Positions 11,957-22,300 of a stretch of DNA of 64,000 nt are shown here, piece after piece. This stretch comes from Kryptolebias marmoratus. Its lineage: Eukaryota; Chordata; Actinopteri; Cyprinodontiformes; Rivulidae. A program made the translations under genes and the position numbers. The stretch's first letter is position 1. Every line of letters begins with the position of its first letter. The DNA lies in contig NC_051443.1 of NCBI RefSeq assembly GCF_001649575.2, forward strand, positions 6,029,138-6,093,137. The letters run 5' to 3'. The notes under the pieces were generated by a model. That model was not told where the DNA came from. It searched no databases and saw nothing but the letters and a program-made list of their open reading frames with translations.

Positions 11957-12629
11957 GGTTCAGTGCACCAAGCTGAAATGATTTCACAGGAAACAAATGA
12001 AAAAGTTAACAGTTTTGTTTTGAAGGGGAAAGGAAGCCAGGTGAGTAGTTATTTGAGGGAAGAAACAGGAGAAACATTATTAGAGTCCAGGTTAGTTTAC
12101 AGATTGGAATTGGATTGGAATTATCAAAACCAACATATCTTGTTCTAACTGTTGTGTTCTTTCTTTAAAGGTGTTCTTTCTTTACAGGTTCATCGAGGAG
12201 ATGGCCATGATTCCAGGGTTCGCGGTACAAGGGCAGGATTTCCAGAGTTTGGGGAGGTGTGTGACGTTTCCTCAGGAGAAGTAGAGAGCAGACAGGCAGA
12301 TGGGAAGCAGGGTGAGTTGACTTCTCCTTGTATTATGTCGGGAGGAGTGTAAGATGGAGGCAAAACGTTAGTTGCTTTTTTTTTTTTACTGAGGTGCAAG
12401 GACATTTCTTGTAAAGTTAAATTCACCATGTCACATTTAACGGTCCAACAAAGAATGTTGATTCAACTCAGCCCTAAGTATGGTGCGTGGTGATCAACTG
12501 CACCGGGTAATGTCAGAACCAGTACCTCCCAGAAACTGCCCTCCCAAATTTATTCTGTAAGTAAATGATTGGTGGACAAAGAACAAAAAAAAAAACAGGA
12601 AGCCGGTGAGGCAAGTTTGCCCTAACAAC

Positions 12630-12915
12630 ACAACACAACCCCCCAAGAGCCAAATGGTAATCCAACTACTCCAACACGTTAAGGTGGCGATTCAACTGAA
12701 GTGGTTCAGGCATCTACTCAGGATGCCTCTTGGGCACCTCTGGGCATGTCCCACTGGGAAAAGACTTCAGGGCAGACCCAAAACTTAGAGGAATTATATA
12801 TCCTGTCTGGTTTGGGAACACCTTGGGATCCCCAGGAAGATCGAAAGAATGTTGCTGAAAAGAGGGAGATCTGTTTGGTTTTTTTCTAGACCTGTTGCCT
12901 TCATGACACAACCAC
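12630..12915 (+). mobile_element. LINE ORF2 C-terminal fragment (plus)
   Basis: The plus strand reads LKWFRHLLRMPLGHLWACP, then TGKRLQGRPKT, a shift, and VWEHLGIPRK. This resembles the C-terminal end of a fish non-LTR retrotransposon reverse transcriptase protein. Frames are broken, so it is a dead 3' fragment. The preceding 12.0-12.6 kb is unassigned. Confidence 0.6.
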
Positions 12916-13105
12916 ATATGCACAGCAGAGGAAGAAAATAAAGAGGAAATAAGGAGGAAGTAAAGATGGAAGGGAAGACAGACAGACAGATGGACAGAGA
13001 AATTAATATTTCACCCCAAAAAAAGAACTTTTCAAATAAATCAACTAAAGCTTAAAATTAATATGACATTCATTCTCATAATGAGTGGAAACTTTTGACC
13101 ACAGC

Positions 13106-14100
13106 TATTGCCTGTTAGCAGTGTGCCTTAAACAAAAACTATTTCTGTAATATTTCATTTAAATGCATCCTCTACTAAAATAGTAAACAAAATAAACAAA
13201 AGGTTTGCTGGAAATATTTAACAATATTTCCAGCAAACCAAATATTATGTGGCCCCCAAAAGGCCACATAAAGAACTTGGACGGTTGCAGAAGGCTGAAC
13301 CAACAGGCTAAACTCAATTGTGACAAAATTACATTTTATAAATACGATTTTCATTAGCTGTAACTGGGCAATAAAATCTGAACCAGTTAAAGCAAGAAAT
13401 TAGAGCTTGTTAGAGCCATTGCCTCCCACTTCCTGACCTTCTGGGTGGAGTTTACATGTTCTCCCTGTGCTCACGTGGATTTACTCTGGTTTCCTCCCAC
13501 AGACCAGATTTATGCATGTCCTTGTCCTAACTTTGGTTTTAGATATGTTGCTGTCATAAAATTCATCTATCTATTCATTTTCTTTACTTATTTTCATGCA
13601 GGGTTGTGTGCACAATGACTCCAGCAGTCATTGTGTAGGAGGAGGGGGACACTCTGGACAGGTTGCAAGTCCATCACAGGGACACATAGAGACAAACGAG
13701 ACAAACAACCATTCACTCTCTCACTCACACCTAGGGACAATATAGAGTTACCAATTAACCTAACATGCATAAATCTGGTCTGTGGGAGGAAACCAGAGTA
13801 AACCCACGTGAGCACAGGGAGAACATGTAAACTCCACCCAGAAGGTCAGGAAGTGGAAGGCAATGGCTAATGAAAATCGCATTTATAAAATGTAATTTTG
13901 TCACAATTGAGTTTAGCCTGTTGGTTCAGCCTTCTGCAACCGTCCAAGTTCTTTATGTGGCCTTTTGGGGGCTGGAAATATTGTTAAATATTTCCAGCAA
14001 ACCTTTTGTGTTTATTTTGTTTACTGTTTAAGTAGAGGATGCATTTAAATGAAATATTACAGAAATAGTTTTTTTTAAGGCACACTGCTAACAGGCAATA
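13106..14100. repeat. Large imperfect inverted repeat (about 1 kb)
   Basis: The left arm (about 13106-13520) and right arm (about 13764-14100) are near-exact reverse complements. TATTGCCTGTTAGCAGTGTG begins the left arm and its complement ends the right. The left arm has about 60 extra bases. Each arm contains a piece of the same SINE, facing inward. A smaller perfect palindrome, GGTTTGCTGGAAATATT/AATATTTCCAGCAAACC, lies at 13202-13239 within the left arm. Confidence 0.8.
13566..13865 (-). mobile_element. SINE copy in reverse orientation within the inverted repeat
   Basis: Reverse complement of the SINE body seen at 11.6-11.96 kb: ggacaggttgcaagtccatcacaggg, aaccattcactc, and ctgtgggaggaaaccagagtaaacc. 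The 5' (tRNA-like) end is eroded. Confidence 0.65.
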
Positions 14101-14104
14101 ATGT

Positions 14105-14590
14105 TTTTGCTCATGTCTGTTAGCAAAATATTTCATGAACCACTGGATGGATTTTTATGAACCTATCAAAGAGAAATCACTGGATGTGCATCGACAACTG
14201 ATTAACTTTTAGAATCAGCTTGGTTCCAGATGATTGCCACATCTAATCAATCGTAGACAACACAAAAATGGTTACATTTCAGGGATTTTTACAAATATTG
14301 AGGTAAAAATTGATTTGTTTGTACCTGTGAGTCATCTCCAACACATATGTGGATATCATCTTGAAATATGATGTGACATTGGGCACAATTTTATTTTTAA
14401 GGTTTGACCAAAACATCTACAGCTTTATTTTTCAACATAAGTTGATCTTGGTTTAAAATGGAATGCTGAGCCTTGAAGATTGAAAAGGTCAAGACAAAAA
14501 GGTGCCTTTAAAATGTTTTATGCTTATCATTTGACTTTTGGGGAACATCATGCCCTTGTCCATTAAGGCTTTGGGTACTTGGACACATTT
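14105..14590 (+). repeat. R1 repeat family copy
   Basis: Starts at tctgttagcaaaatatttcatgaacc and retains gattaacttttagaatcagct and agttgatcttggtttaaaatgg. The insert boundaries abut the right arm of the 1-kb inverted repeat. Confidence 0.6.
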
Positions 14591-14999
14591 CACTCTCAAT
14601 ACACAGTAACAAGTTGCAAACTATCAGCCAACCTCCCCTCTGCCTCCCAAGACCAAAAATCTGGTTGATAGCAGAAAGAAGCCTGTAAATACATATTTAA
14701 CATATTTTGAAAATAAAGAAAAAAATTTTTTAATGGATATTCCTTTGTAGATATAACCATTATAGGTTATGGTCACACTTACACTGAAAACTGAATCACA
14801 GAGCTTCAATTTCTGTTTCCTTCAGAAAAGTCACTACTGCCCCCTTGAGTTAAAATTTAAAGCTGATTTAACACCATATGTTTGGGTACAAAATATTTTG
14901 GTAACATTATTCATACACTGAACCATAAAAGGTTTAACTGACAGTGCATCACATAGAACATATTTGCAATGCAGTGTTATAGATTTAATCAATCGTTTC

Positions 15000-15360
15000 A
15001 GTTTTTTAAGGTTTGTGAGAAAAACTGCTGCTATGTGAAGCAGTGGTTCATTAAATTCCTCCGCAAAATAATCTGATAATCTCTTCCTGAGCTTTAATGT
15101 TTCTTCCACTCCTCACCTGTAATATTCATTAACTAACTTGAGCAGATGGAGAGAGAAAAAAAACACTGAACCAGAAGAGGAGGAGTTAATAATTACCCTT
15201 TTTTTCCCTGGTAGGGAAAAGAACACAGTGACTCTGAATAATGAGCCAATTTGTTTCATTAGAGCGGACTCAGGTCCTCTGATCGTGGAAACTATGCAGC
15301 TTTCAGTTTCTTATCTCAGCTGCGAGGCAGTGATGTGACGACAGAGCTTACAGCTGAATC
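15000..15360. promoter_or_regulatory. Candidate noncoding regulatory segment with an HNF1-like site
   Basis: Non-repetitive, more balanced in composition than its flanks. GTTAATAATTACC at 15185-15197 differs from the HNF1 palindrome GTTAATNATTAAC at one position. No exon could be built here. Function is inference only. Confidence 0.25.
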
Positions 15361-15827
15361 CATCTTTTTAAACACTAAATTAAGAAAAAAAAACACCTGT
15401 TTTTTTTTTTTTATTACATTTGTATTAACCTCATTCTTGTGCACATTAGTCACAGCCTTTATTGTTACTAAATGTTCTCATTCAGGTGCTTCATGAGCAG
15501 CTTTAAAAAGCCTTTTAAAATGTTACATATAAAGTTCTTTTTTAAAAGAAACAAACATGAATTTGACTTTTGTCTCAAACAGATGTTAAAATTCACTTTT
15601 AATGGTTCAAGACTCTTAAAACTTCACTAAACTTTAAGGGCCTCAAGGGGATCTGTTAGGGAAATCAAGTCCTGCTTTTCCAAGCCAGATCCAGAAGGCA
15701 ACACTCATTATCTGGAATTTGCAGAGCAACACGTGATTCTTCCATGGACCGACAAGGTTAAAAACAGCTTTGTTATAATCCTCAAAATGATCAGAAAAGA
15801 TTTCTGCAAACTTGACCATTTTAAATG

Positions 15828-15962
15828 TCCATCCATCCATTTTCTTTACCCGCTTTTCCTTTCTGAATTGTAAGGAGCTGGTGCCTATCTCCAGCAGTCC
15901 CTGTGTGAGAAACGGGGGACACCCTGGACAGGTCGCAGAGACACATAGAGACAAATGAGATG
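15828..15962 (-). mobile_element. Truncated SINE 3' fragment
   Basis: Reverse orientation: tccatccattttctttacccgc, ggtgcctatctccagcagtccctg, and acaccctggacaggtcgcagag match the 3' half of the SINE at 11.6 kb. Confidence 0.65.
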
Positions 15963-16084
15963 CTATTTTAGATGTTTTCTCTCCAAAATGGTAAATGGTA
16001 ATCAATATATAGTGTCTTTTTAACCACTCCAGGTTCTGCAAAACACTTTATAATATTTATCATTTATCCATTTACTCATGCACA

Positions 16085-16330
16085 GTAGTTCTTTCTTTTA
16101 TATAATTTTAGGATATTTAGGAATACATATGGGCAGTAGGGGTGTACAGTGTCCAACGATGCTTTGGAACAGTGCAGGGGCTGGAGATCAAACCCCTGAC
16201 CCTCTGATTGGAAGACAACCACCCTACCTAACGGGCAGAGCTGCCCAATCTGTGTTCTTATTGAAACACAAGAGAGAATCAGTCTATTGACTTGCTGGTG
16301 TAGATTCTCAGTCATCCAGGACATATCTAA
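16085..16330. repeat. Interspersed repeat fragments
   Basis: ggggctggagatcaaacccctgaccctctgattgg (about 16180-16212) and tagattctcagtcatccagga (about 16302-16322) are phrases of common fish interspersed repeats. The second recurs at about 34354. Confidence 0.35.
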
Positions 16331-16446
16331 CAAGCCTAACAATTTGTCAGGCTAACAAGGAGAGAGAGAGTGAGTTAATCTGTAGGTGAATTCAGTTTAC
16401 TGAACATCTCAGCTTTAAAACCTCAAACTCCACACTGTCTTTTGAA

Positions 16447-16779
16447 TTGAGAAAGCTCCTCGGATGTGAAGCAAAACAACTCATTCTGTGGCACTACGAC
16501 GAACACCAATATGCTGTTACTGAGGCTCTCAGCCATATTTTAGATCCTGCCACTGGTGACGAGGAGAGAGGCCACGAGCCTGACATGAAAGATGTTGTAA
16601 AGAAGAAGGTGTCAAACGTTGAAGGCAACACAGACTATAATCCAGACCAAGAGTCAACCAATGTAGGACAATCCAGAGACAAGGAAGAGGGTCCTGCTAA
16701 GGTTAATATTACATTCTATTCAAAAACTGGGAACATTTCTTGGTTTTCATCCCAAATTAAGAGGTCAGTTCTCAGATAA
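16447..16779 (+). pseudogene. Unrecognised acidic open frame, possibly transposon-derived
   Basis: A 110-residue frame opens with TTG (no good ATG at the front), is rich in D/E/K, and ends in TFYSKTGNISWFSSQIKR, TAG-free until TAA near 16779. The SKxGxIxWxSS-type stretch is reminiscent of piggyBac-like transposase N-termini, but this is a weak resemblance from memory of the family pattern. There are no terminal repeats and no downstream catalytic domain. It could equally be chance. Confidence 0.22.
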
Positions 16780-16799
16780 AATGTGTGCATCTTATACCA

Positions 16800-19237
16800 T
16801 GTACTGAATAACACATTTATCTGACATGAAGAAAATATAGCAATTAACAGATTGTGCACATTTGACTGTTCTTGCTTTTGTTTGTAATACTGTAATGTTT
16901 TTATTATTTTATTTTATTACTGATTTTAAACGGGGATATAATCATACAGTTAAGTTCTCTGCTGTAACTTTTGACATAAAACCTTTTCAATAATAAAATC
17001 CTACTGGTCAGTTTTGACAGAAAACACAAAAACATGTTCTTCTGTGCTACTATTCAAATCATTTAAAAACAAATGTCCTTGATCAGCTTTGACACATAGT
17101 AATCTGTGATAAATATCACATTTCGTCTGTAAGTTTGTTGTAGTCAAATCCTTACATTTTTTTTGTTTTGTTTTTATCAAAAAGCTATAAAGTTGTATAA
17201 GATCAAATCAGTGAGGCAGGCCATAAAAACCAAACAAGGTCTAAATTATTACTATTCATAAGGAAACAAGTTGATATCAAATGAGATGACAATGTATGTT
17301 TTAGTTGTTTATAATCAGATATATTGGAGTGGCCATTTTTGACCTCAAAAGTAGTTAAGGAATGACCATAACAGGATTGTTACACAGCTCAAAATTTAAA
17401 ACCAAAACACTATTCAGATAAATAAAAACATTTAAGAATCATTTGTTTTTTATTGCTCTTATTTAAAACAGTACTTCATAGAAAAACACTGACATTTTTC
17501 TCCTTCTGAGTAACCTATGGTTATTTTAACACATAAGATGATTGTATAAAACTGGTTTCAGTGGTACGGCATACAAAATAAAACTATATAATCAGAACAA
17601 GGATATGAAAAGGTCAAGATACACAGATTACAGAACAAGATGGAAGACATGATAAATTTTGGGTCAGAGCAACATTAATTCTCATTTACTTACTTCACAA
17701 TTTAAAATCAGATAGATCTGAAACATGAGTCAAAGAGCCACGATCCAAAAGCAAAGATGATTGTTGGTGTTGAGGAATAAATACCTATATTATATTGAGC
17801 ATCAACTCATTTGACTAATACTTGGACAATAAATGAGATGCTTTTCTCTGCTAAACAGAATTTAAAAATCACATTATGTTCACTTTGAAGTGAAGCTGTA
17901 CAAACTTTATATCCACAAAAAAGCCATAAATCCTCCACAATCAGTCACATCTCAAATGATTTTTGATTTGCAATAATTTAAAATATACATAACTTTAAAA
18001 GAAGAACAGTCAAAAATTACATAATCAAATTATCAGCCTCTGGATAAGTTTATTTCTTAAAATAACAATAATCTAAAACAGATTGAGTTGATTCTGGTCC
18101 AACCTTACACTGAATTCATAAAATGAAATAAAATAATTTTCCAACTTCTGCATTTGAAATCTCAAGAAGACTTTTATCATAAATTAATGTCAATTTTAGT
18201 TGCTGACAAACAAAGTTAAATGTTCAACGTTTTGTGAAAAGTAAAGCAAAATTACCCTTAAATTATTTAATTTGAACATTATTAATGGCGACAAATTAAA
18301 ACATACATGATACAAGAAAAAACTGAAGTTAAAGATTCAGATAGAGAGCAAGTGATCAGAAATCATTGCACAAAAGATAGGTTGAATATTTCACACCTGG
18401 CACCTACAGAAAATAAAAGAGGTAGAGCTAAGTAAAGTTATTGTCACATACCTAAAACTCCCTAAAATAGGGAAAAGACAATTGAGACCACAGGAAGACA
18501 TGTCAGAAAAAGATCCACCATTGGTGAAGTTAAAGTTTTAAAAAAAGTCATATGTTGCTGTTAGTTTAAATATAATAAATAGTGAACAAAGTGAAGGAAG
18601 ACTATAAATTAAAATGGGAAGTTTTGAGTTTTTACTGACCGAGACAAACCTGCCTTTCTTACATCCTCATGTAGAGATGTTTATAAACACAAAACATTAA
18701 CTTAAGTGTGTATAGATTTGTTTTCAACATGTAAAGGACGACATTCATTTATAGATCACAGCAGTACTGATTGAAAAACTAGTAAAATTAAAATAAAATA
18801 AGAACATAAGTTGGTTATATCTGTATTGTTTATAAACTACATTTAAAACTGAGGGGAATTCCTCCTGTAATGCAAATGAGTTGTATAGTTTAAAGCTCTC
18901 TCTATCCATCCTGGATCTCTTTGGTGATTAAATAAGAGTATAATGGCTGATAAATCGATAACATAGACAATAATAATCTCATAAACACTGAATTTAAGCA
19001 GCCTATAGTAGCCCTTCTTTTTTCTGCAGGAAATCATGCAGATGAAGAAACAGATTATGTTACGAGTCCTTGTTCAAATTTAGTACCGTCAAAGTGCTGA
19101 GATGAATATTTTCCAGCTGCTTGGATTTGAATCTTCACATAAAAAAAGATAAAAACACCGTTAGGAGTCGGCACTGTGGTGCAAAATAAAACAATGGCTG
19201 TCGTTACAACGATGTGCTGTGTTTCTGGAAAATTCTG
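16800..19237 (-). other. slc4a4: 3' flank / possible long 3' UTR of slc4a4
   Basis: AT-rich, without recognised repeats or exons. Minus-strand AATAAA occurs at 18049-18054, about 1.2 kb past the last stop, with others further away. The true cleavage site cannot be chosen by eye. Confidence 0.35.
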
Positions 19238-19337
19238 TCACAGTTCAGTTTCAGAGCTCTTCTTCCCGAAGAAATTATTTTCCTCCCGGTCTATCCGAAT
19301 CCGAGGAGAACCATAAGAGACTGAACCTCCACCGAGT
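19238..19337 (-). CDS. slc4a4: slc4a4 exon 26: NBCe1-C-type tail ending SSETEL
   Basis: Acceptor CCCTACAG, then 33 codons to TGA at 19238-19240, reading [15 protein letters not shown] and ending KKSSETEL. The IRI-acidic-aromatic arrangement parallels the mammalian NBCe1-C tail. T-E-L at the end is a class I PDZ ligand. It is reached only if exon 24 (94 bp) is skipped; otherwise it is 3' UTR. Confidence 0.85.
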
Positions 19338-22300
19338 CTGTAGGGAAAACAACACAAAGTACCTTAAGAGCTACAGTCACAGAAAAAAATAACAGCTACC
19401 ATCTTTCATTTCTAGGGTTTTCAATCAATCAATCAATCAAATTTTATTTGTATAGCACATTTCAGCAGCAAGGCATTTCAAGGTGCTTTACATAATCAAA
19501 AAACAAAATAAAAACAGCATGTGACAATGAATAAACAGTAAGAAAGAGACAAACATCAAAAACCCACACTCTAACCCTAATTTAGCCATAAGCAACTCTA
19601 AACAGGTGGGTTTTAAGTTGAGATTTAAAGGCACCCAGTGTTTCAGCTGTTTTACAATTTTCTGGAAGTTTGTTCCAAATTTGTGGTGCATAGAAACTGA
19701 AAGCTGCTTCTCCTCGTTTGGTTCTGGTTCTGGGGGGTTTTACATATCAGGACTTAATAAAAACCATCTGGTCTTTACCAGGTTCTAAACTTTTTCAAAT
19801 CTAATCTCAAGTGAACAAAAAGGCACACCAAATTCCACCATGTTACTATATATTAAACTGTGTGTGAACAACTAAGTCCAGCCCCTGATCCAGCTGCCTG
19901 TAGAAACCTCTTTCAGCAGCAGAAACTCTCAGTAGTGGTTTTCTCTAGAACTTTTTCAGTTTCTCACATGGTTGTGGAGGAATTTGGGCCCACTTTTGTT
20001 AGCAACATTGTTTCAGTTCATTGAGCTTTGCAGACATTTGTTTCTGCTCAGCTCTCTTAAGGCCCCATCACTGGAGTTCAATCAGGTTGAGGTTCTAAAC
20101 TTTGACTGGACCTTTAAAACCTTGATTCTTTTGTTTTTCAGCTGTTCTGTTGTAGATTAGCTGCTGTGTTTGGGATCATTATTCTGTTGAATCATGGTCC
20201 AATTTGGTCCAAGCTTCAGCTGTCAGACAGTCGGCCTCACATCTGATTCTAGGATCCTTTGGTCTACAGATGAGATCATGGTTGACTCAGTGACTAAGGC
20301 CCAAACCATCAGCCCTCCACCACCATGCTTTCAGTTGGTATGAGGTGTTTGGGCTGATATGTCGTGTTTGTTTTTCAATAAACTTGGCACTGTGCATTGT
20401 GGGTAAACATCTCTACTTTGATCTCATCTGTCTAAAGAATAGTGTTCCAGAAGTCTTGTGGTTTATTAAGATAAAACCTTCCAAACCTGCCATTTTCTTT
20501 TTTTTTTCCTGCAACTCTTCCAAACCGTCCTGTCATGAACGTTAATCTTTACCCTTTAACCTATTAATGGAGACCTGTAGATTCTTAGATGGAGCTCTTG
20601 GGTTTTTGGTCATTTCACTGAGCACTGCACGGTCTGACCTCGGGCGAATTTGCTGGATGTCCACTCCTGGGAAGATTGGCAGATGTCTTAAATATTTTTC
20701 ACTTGTGAATAATCTTCCTCTCTATAGAGAGGAAGATTGAAGATGGACTTCAAGTAGTTTGGGAATGACCTTTAACCCTTCTCAGATTGATGGGCAGCAA
20801 CAGTTGGTTCTCTGAGATCATTGCTGATGTCTTTCCACTTTGGCATTGTTTTAGACAACACCTGTATGCTTCAAACCAACTAAATGACAAAACTCCTTCT
20901 TTTGTAGAGCTGATCACACTGATGATGATGAGTTAATCAATACATTTAATCCGCAGCACCTGGATGATAGTGAACCTCTGAAATCCTGTGGAAGCCGCAA
21001 GGGTATACTTAGGGTTTACCTTCACAGCTTTTCCATTTTAGCTTAATTTTTGTTTAAGAAATAATGACATCGTGGAATCTGTGTTTTTCTTCACTTGAGA
21101 TTAGATTAGGATAATTTAAGAACCTCGGGAAGACCAGATCATTTGTTATGACCTCACACATAAAACATGAGAACTGAAAGAGGGTTGACTTTCTTTTTTT
21201 TCTCTTAAATGTTTGTCATTTAAACTACGAATTAATAACTTGTGCATTTCCTTTCAGAATAAAACCCAAACTGTACTCACTTACACAGTGGGAGACCCAA
21301 AGTAGTGCTCAGCACGGTGAATTGGGGTTAAGGAAAGTCTTCGATTGATTTCCTGTGGAAAAAAAAAATCAAAAACATAAAGACACTTTCAAAACATGTT
21401 TAAAAGCATTTTCTAATGGAGCAGAAACATGAAAATGAGTAGGAAAGCAAGCACTGCAAAGCTTGATTTACGGTTAATAAATATGACCATCATTGTTAAC
21501 AGTTCAAGCTGGCAGGTTGAAGTCAGTACTAGAGGGTCAGTAGGAGAGGTAGAGTGAAGCACAAAGCTTTTAAAAGCAAAGATTCAGCAGCTCTTGGAGC
21601 TGGAGCAAACCAAACCCAAGCTAGTACTCACTATCCATAGATTTATCCCCCAACATGGGCTCCTGCTCCATCATTTCCATAGAGATTTTTATAGTAGGGA
21701 CACTTTCACTGAAGGGGTAGTCGGACTGTAGGAGGATGGAGGGAATATATTAAACACTTTGTTCGTTTTTTAATGCTTAGAATCGACTAGAGTCTTCGCT
21801 GACAGACACATAAATAGATTCAGATATCTGTCTTTTACGTACAAAGTCGATTTCACTGTCGAGGCTTCCCTTCTTCTTGTTTTTCTTTTTCTTCTCATCC
21901 TCCTTCTTCTTCTTGTCCTTCTCTGGAATCACATCATCCAGGTAGCTGAGGTCGTGTTGGGAGAACAAGTAGTCCATAGCCTTTCGGACCGCAACCAGTG
22001 CCAAAATCTATAAAACAGACAGTTTGAAATTAAATTCAAAGCTTAAACTGTGAGCTGTGTTTGGGTTCAACTACATGTTTGTCATTTCTCACCATGACAG
22101 GGAAAACAATGGCAGCCCCAGTGGACTTGAGTGCCCAGAGGAGGATCAAACACACAGCCTGGATGAAAGTGAAGAGGTGGATGCGTCTCTGGGGGACGTG
22201 GCGCAGGTAGATCAGGTCCGGTTGGTGCTTGGCAGGCATGAGGAGCAGCTGCAGGCGATCCATGAACTGAAATGTGCAAATAGAAAAGATACAAGGTCAA

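Noticed and set aside
19830..20880. Possible gene on either strand
   Set aside because: Text is that of an interspersed repeat; frames are all short and interrupted.
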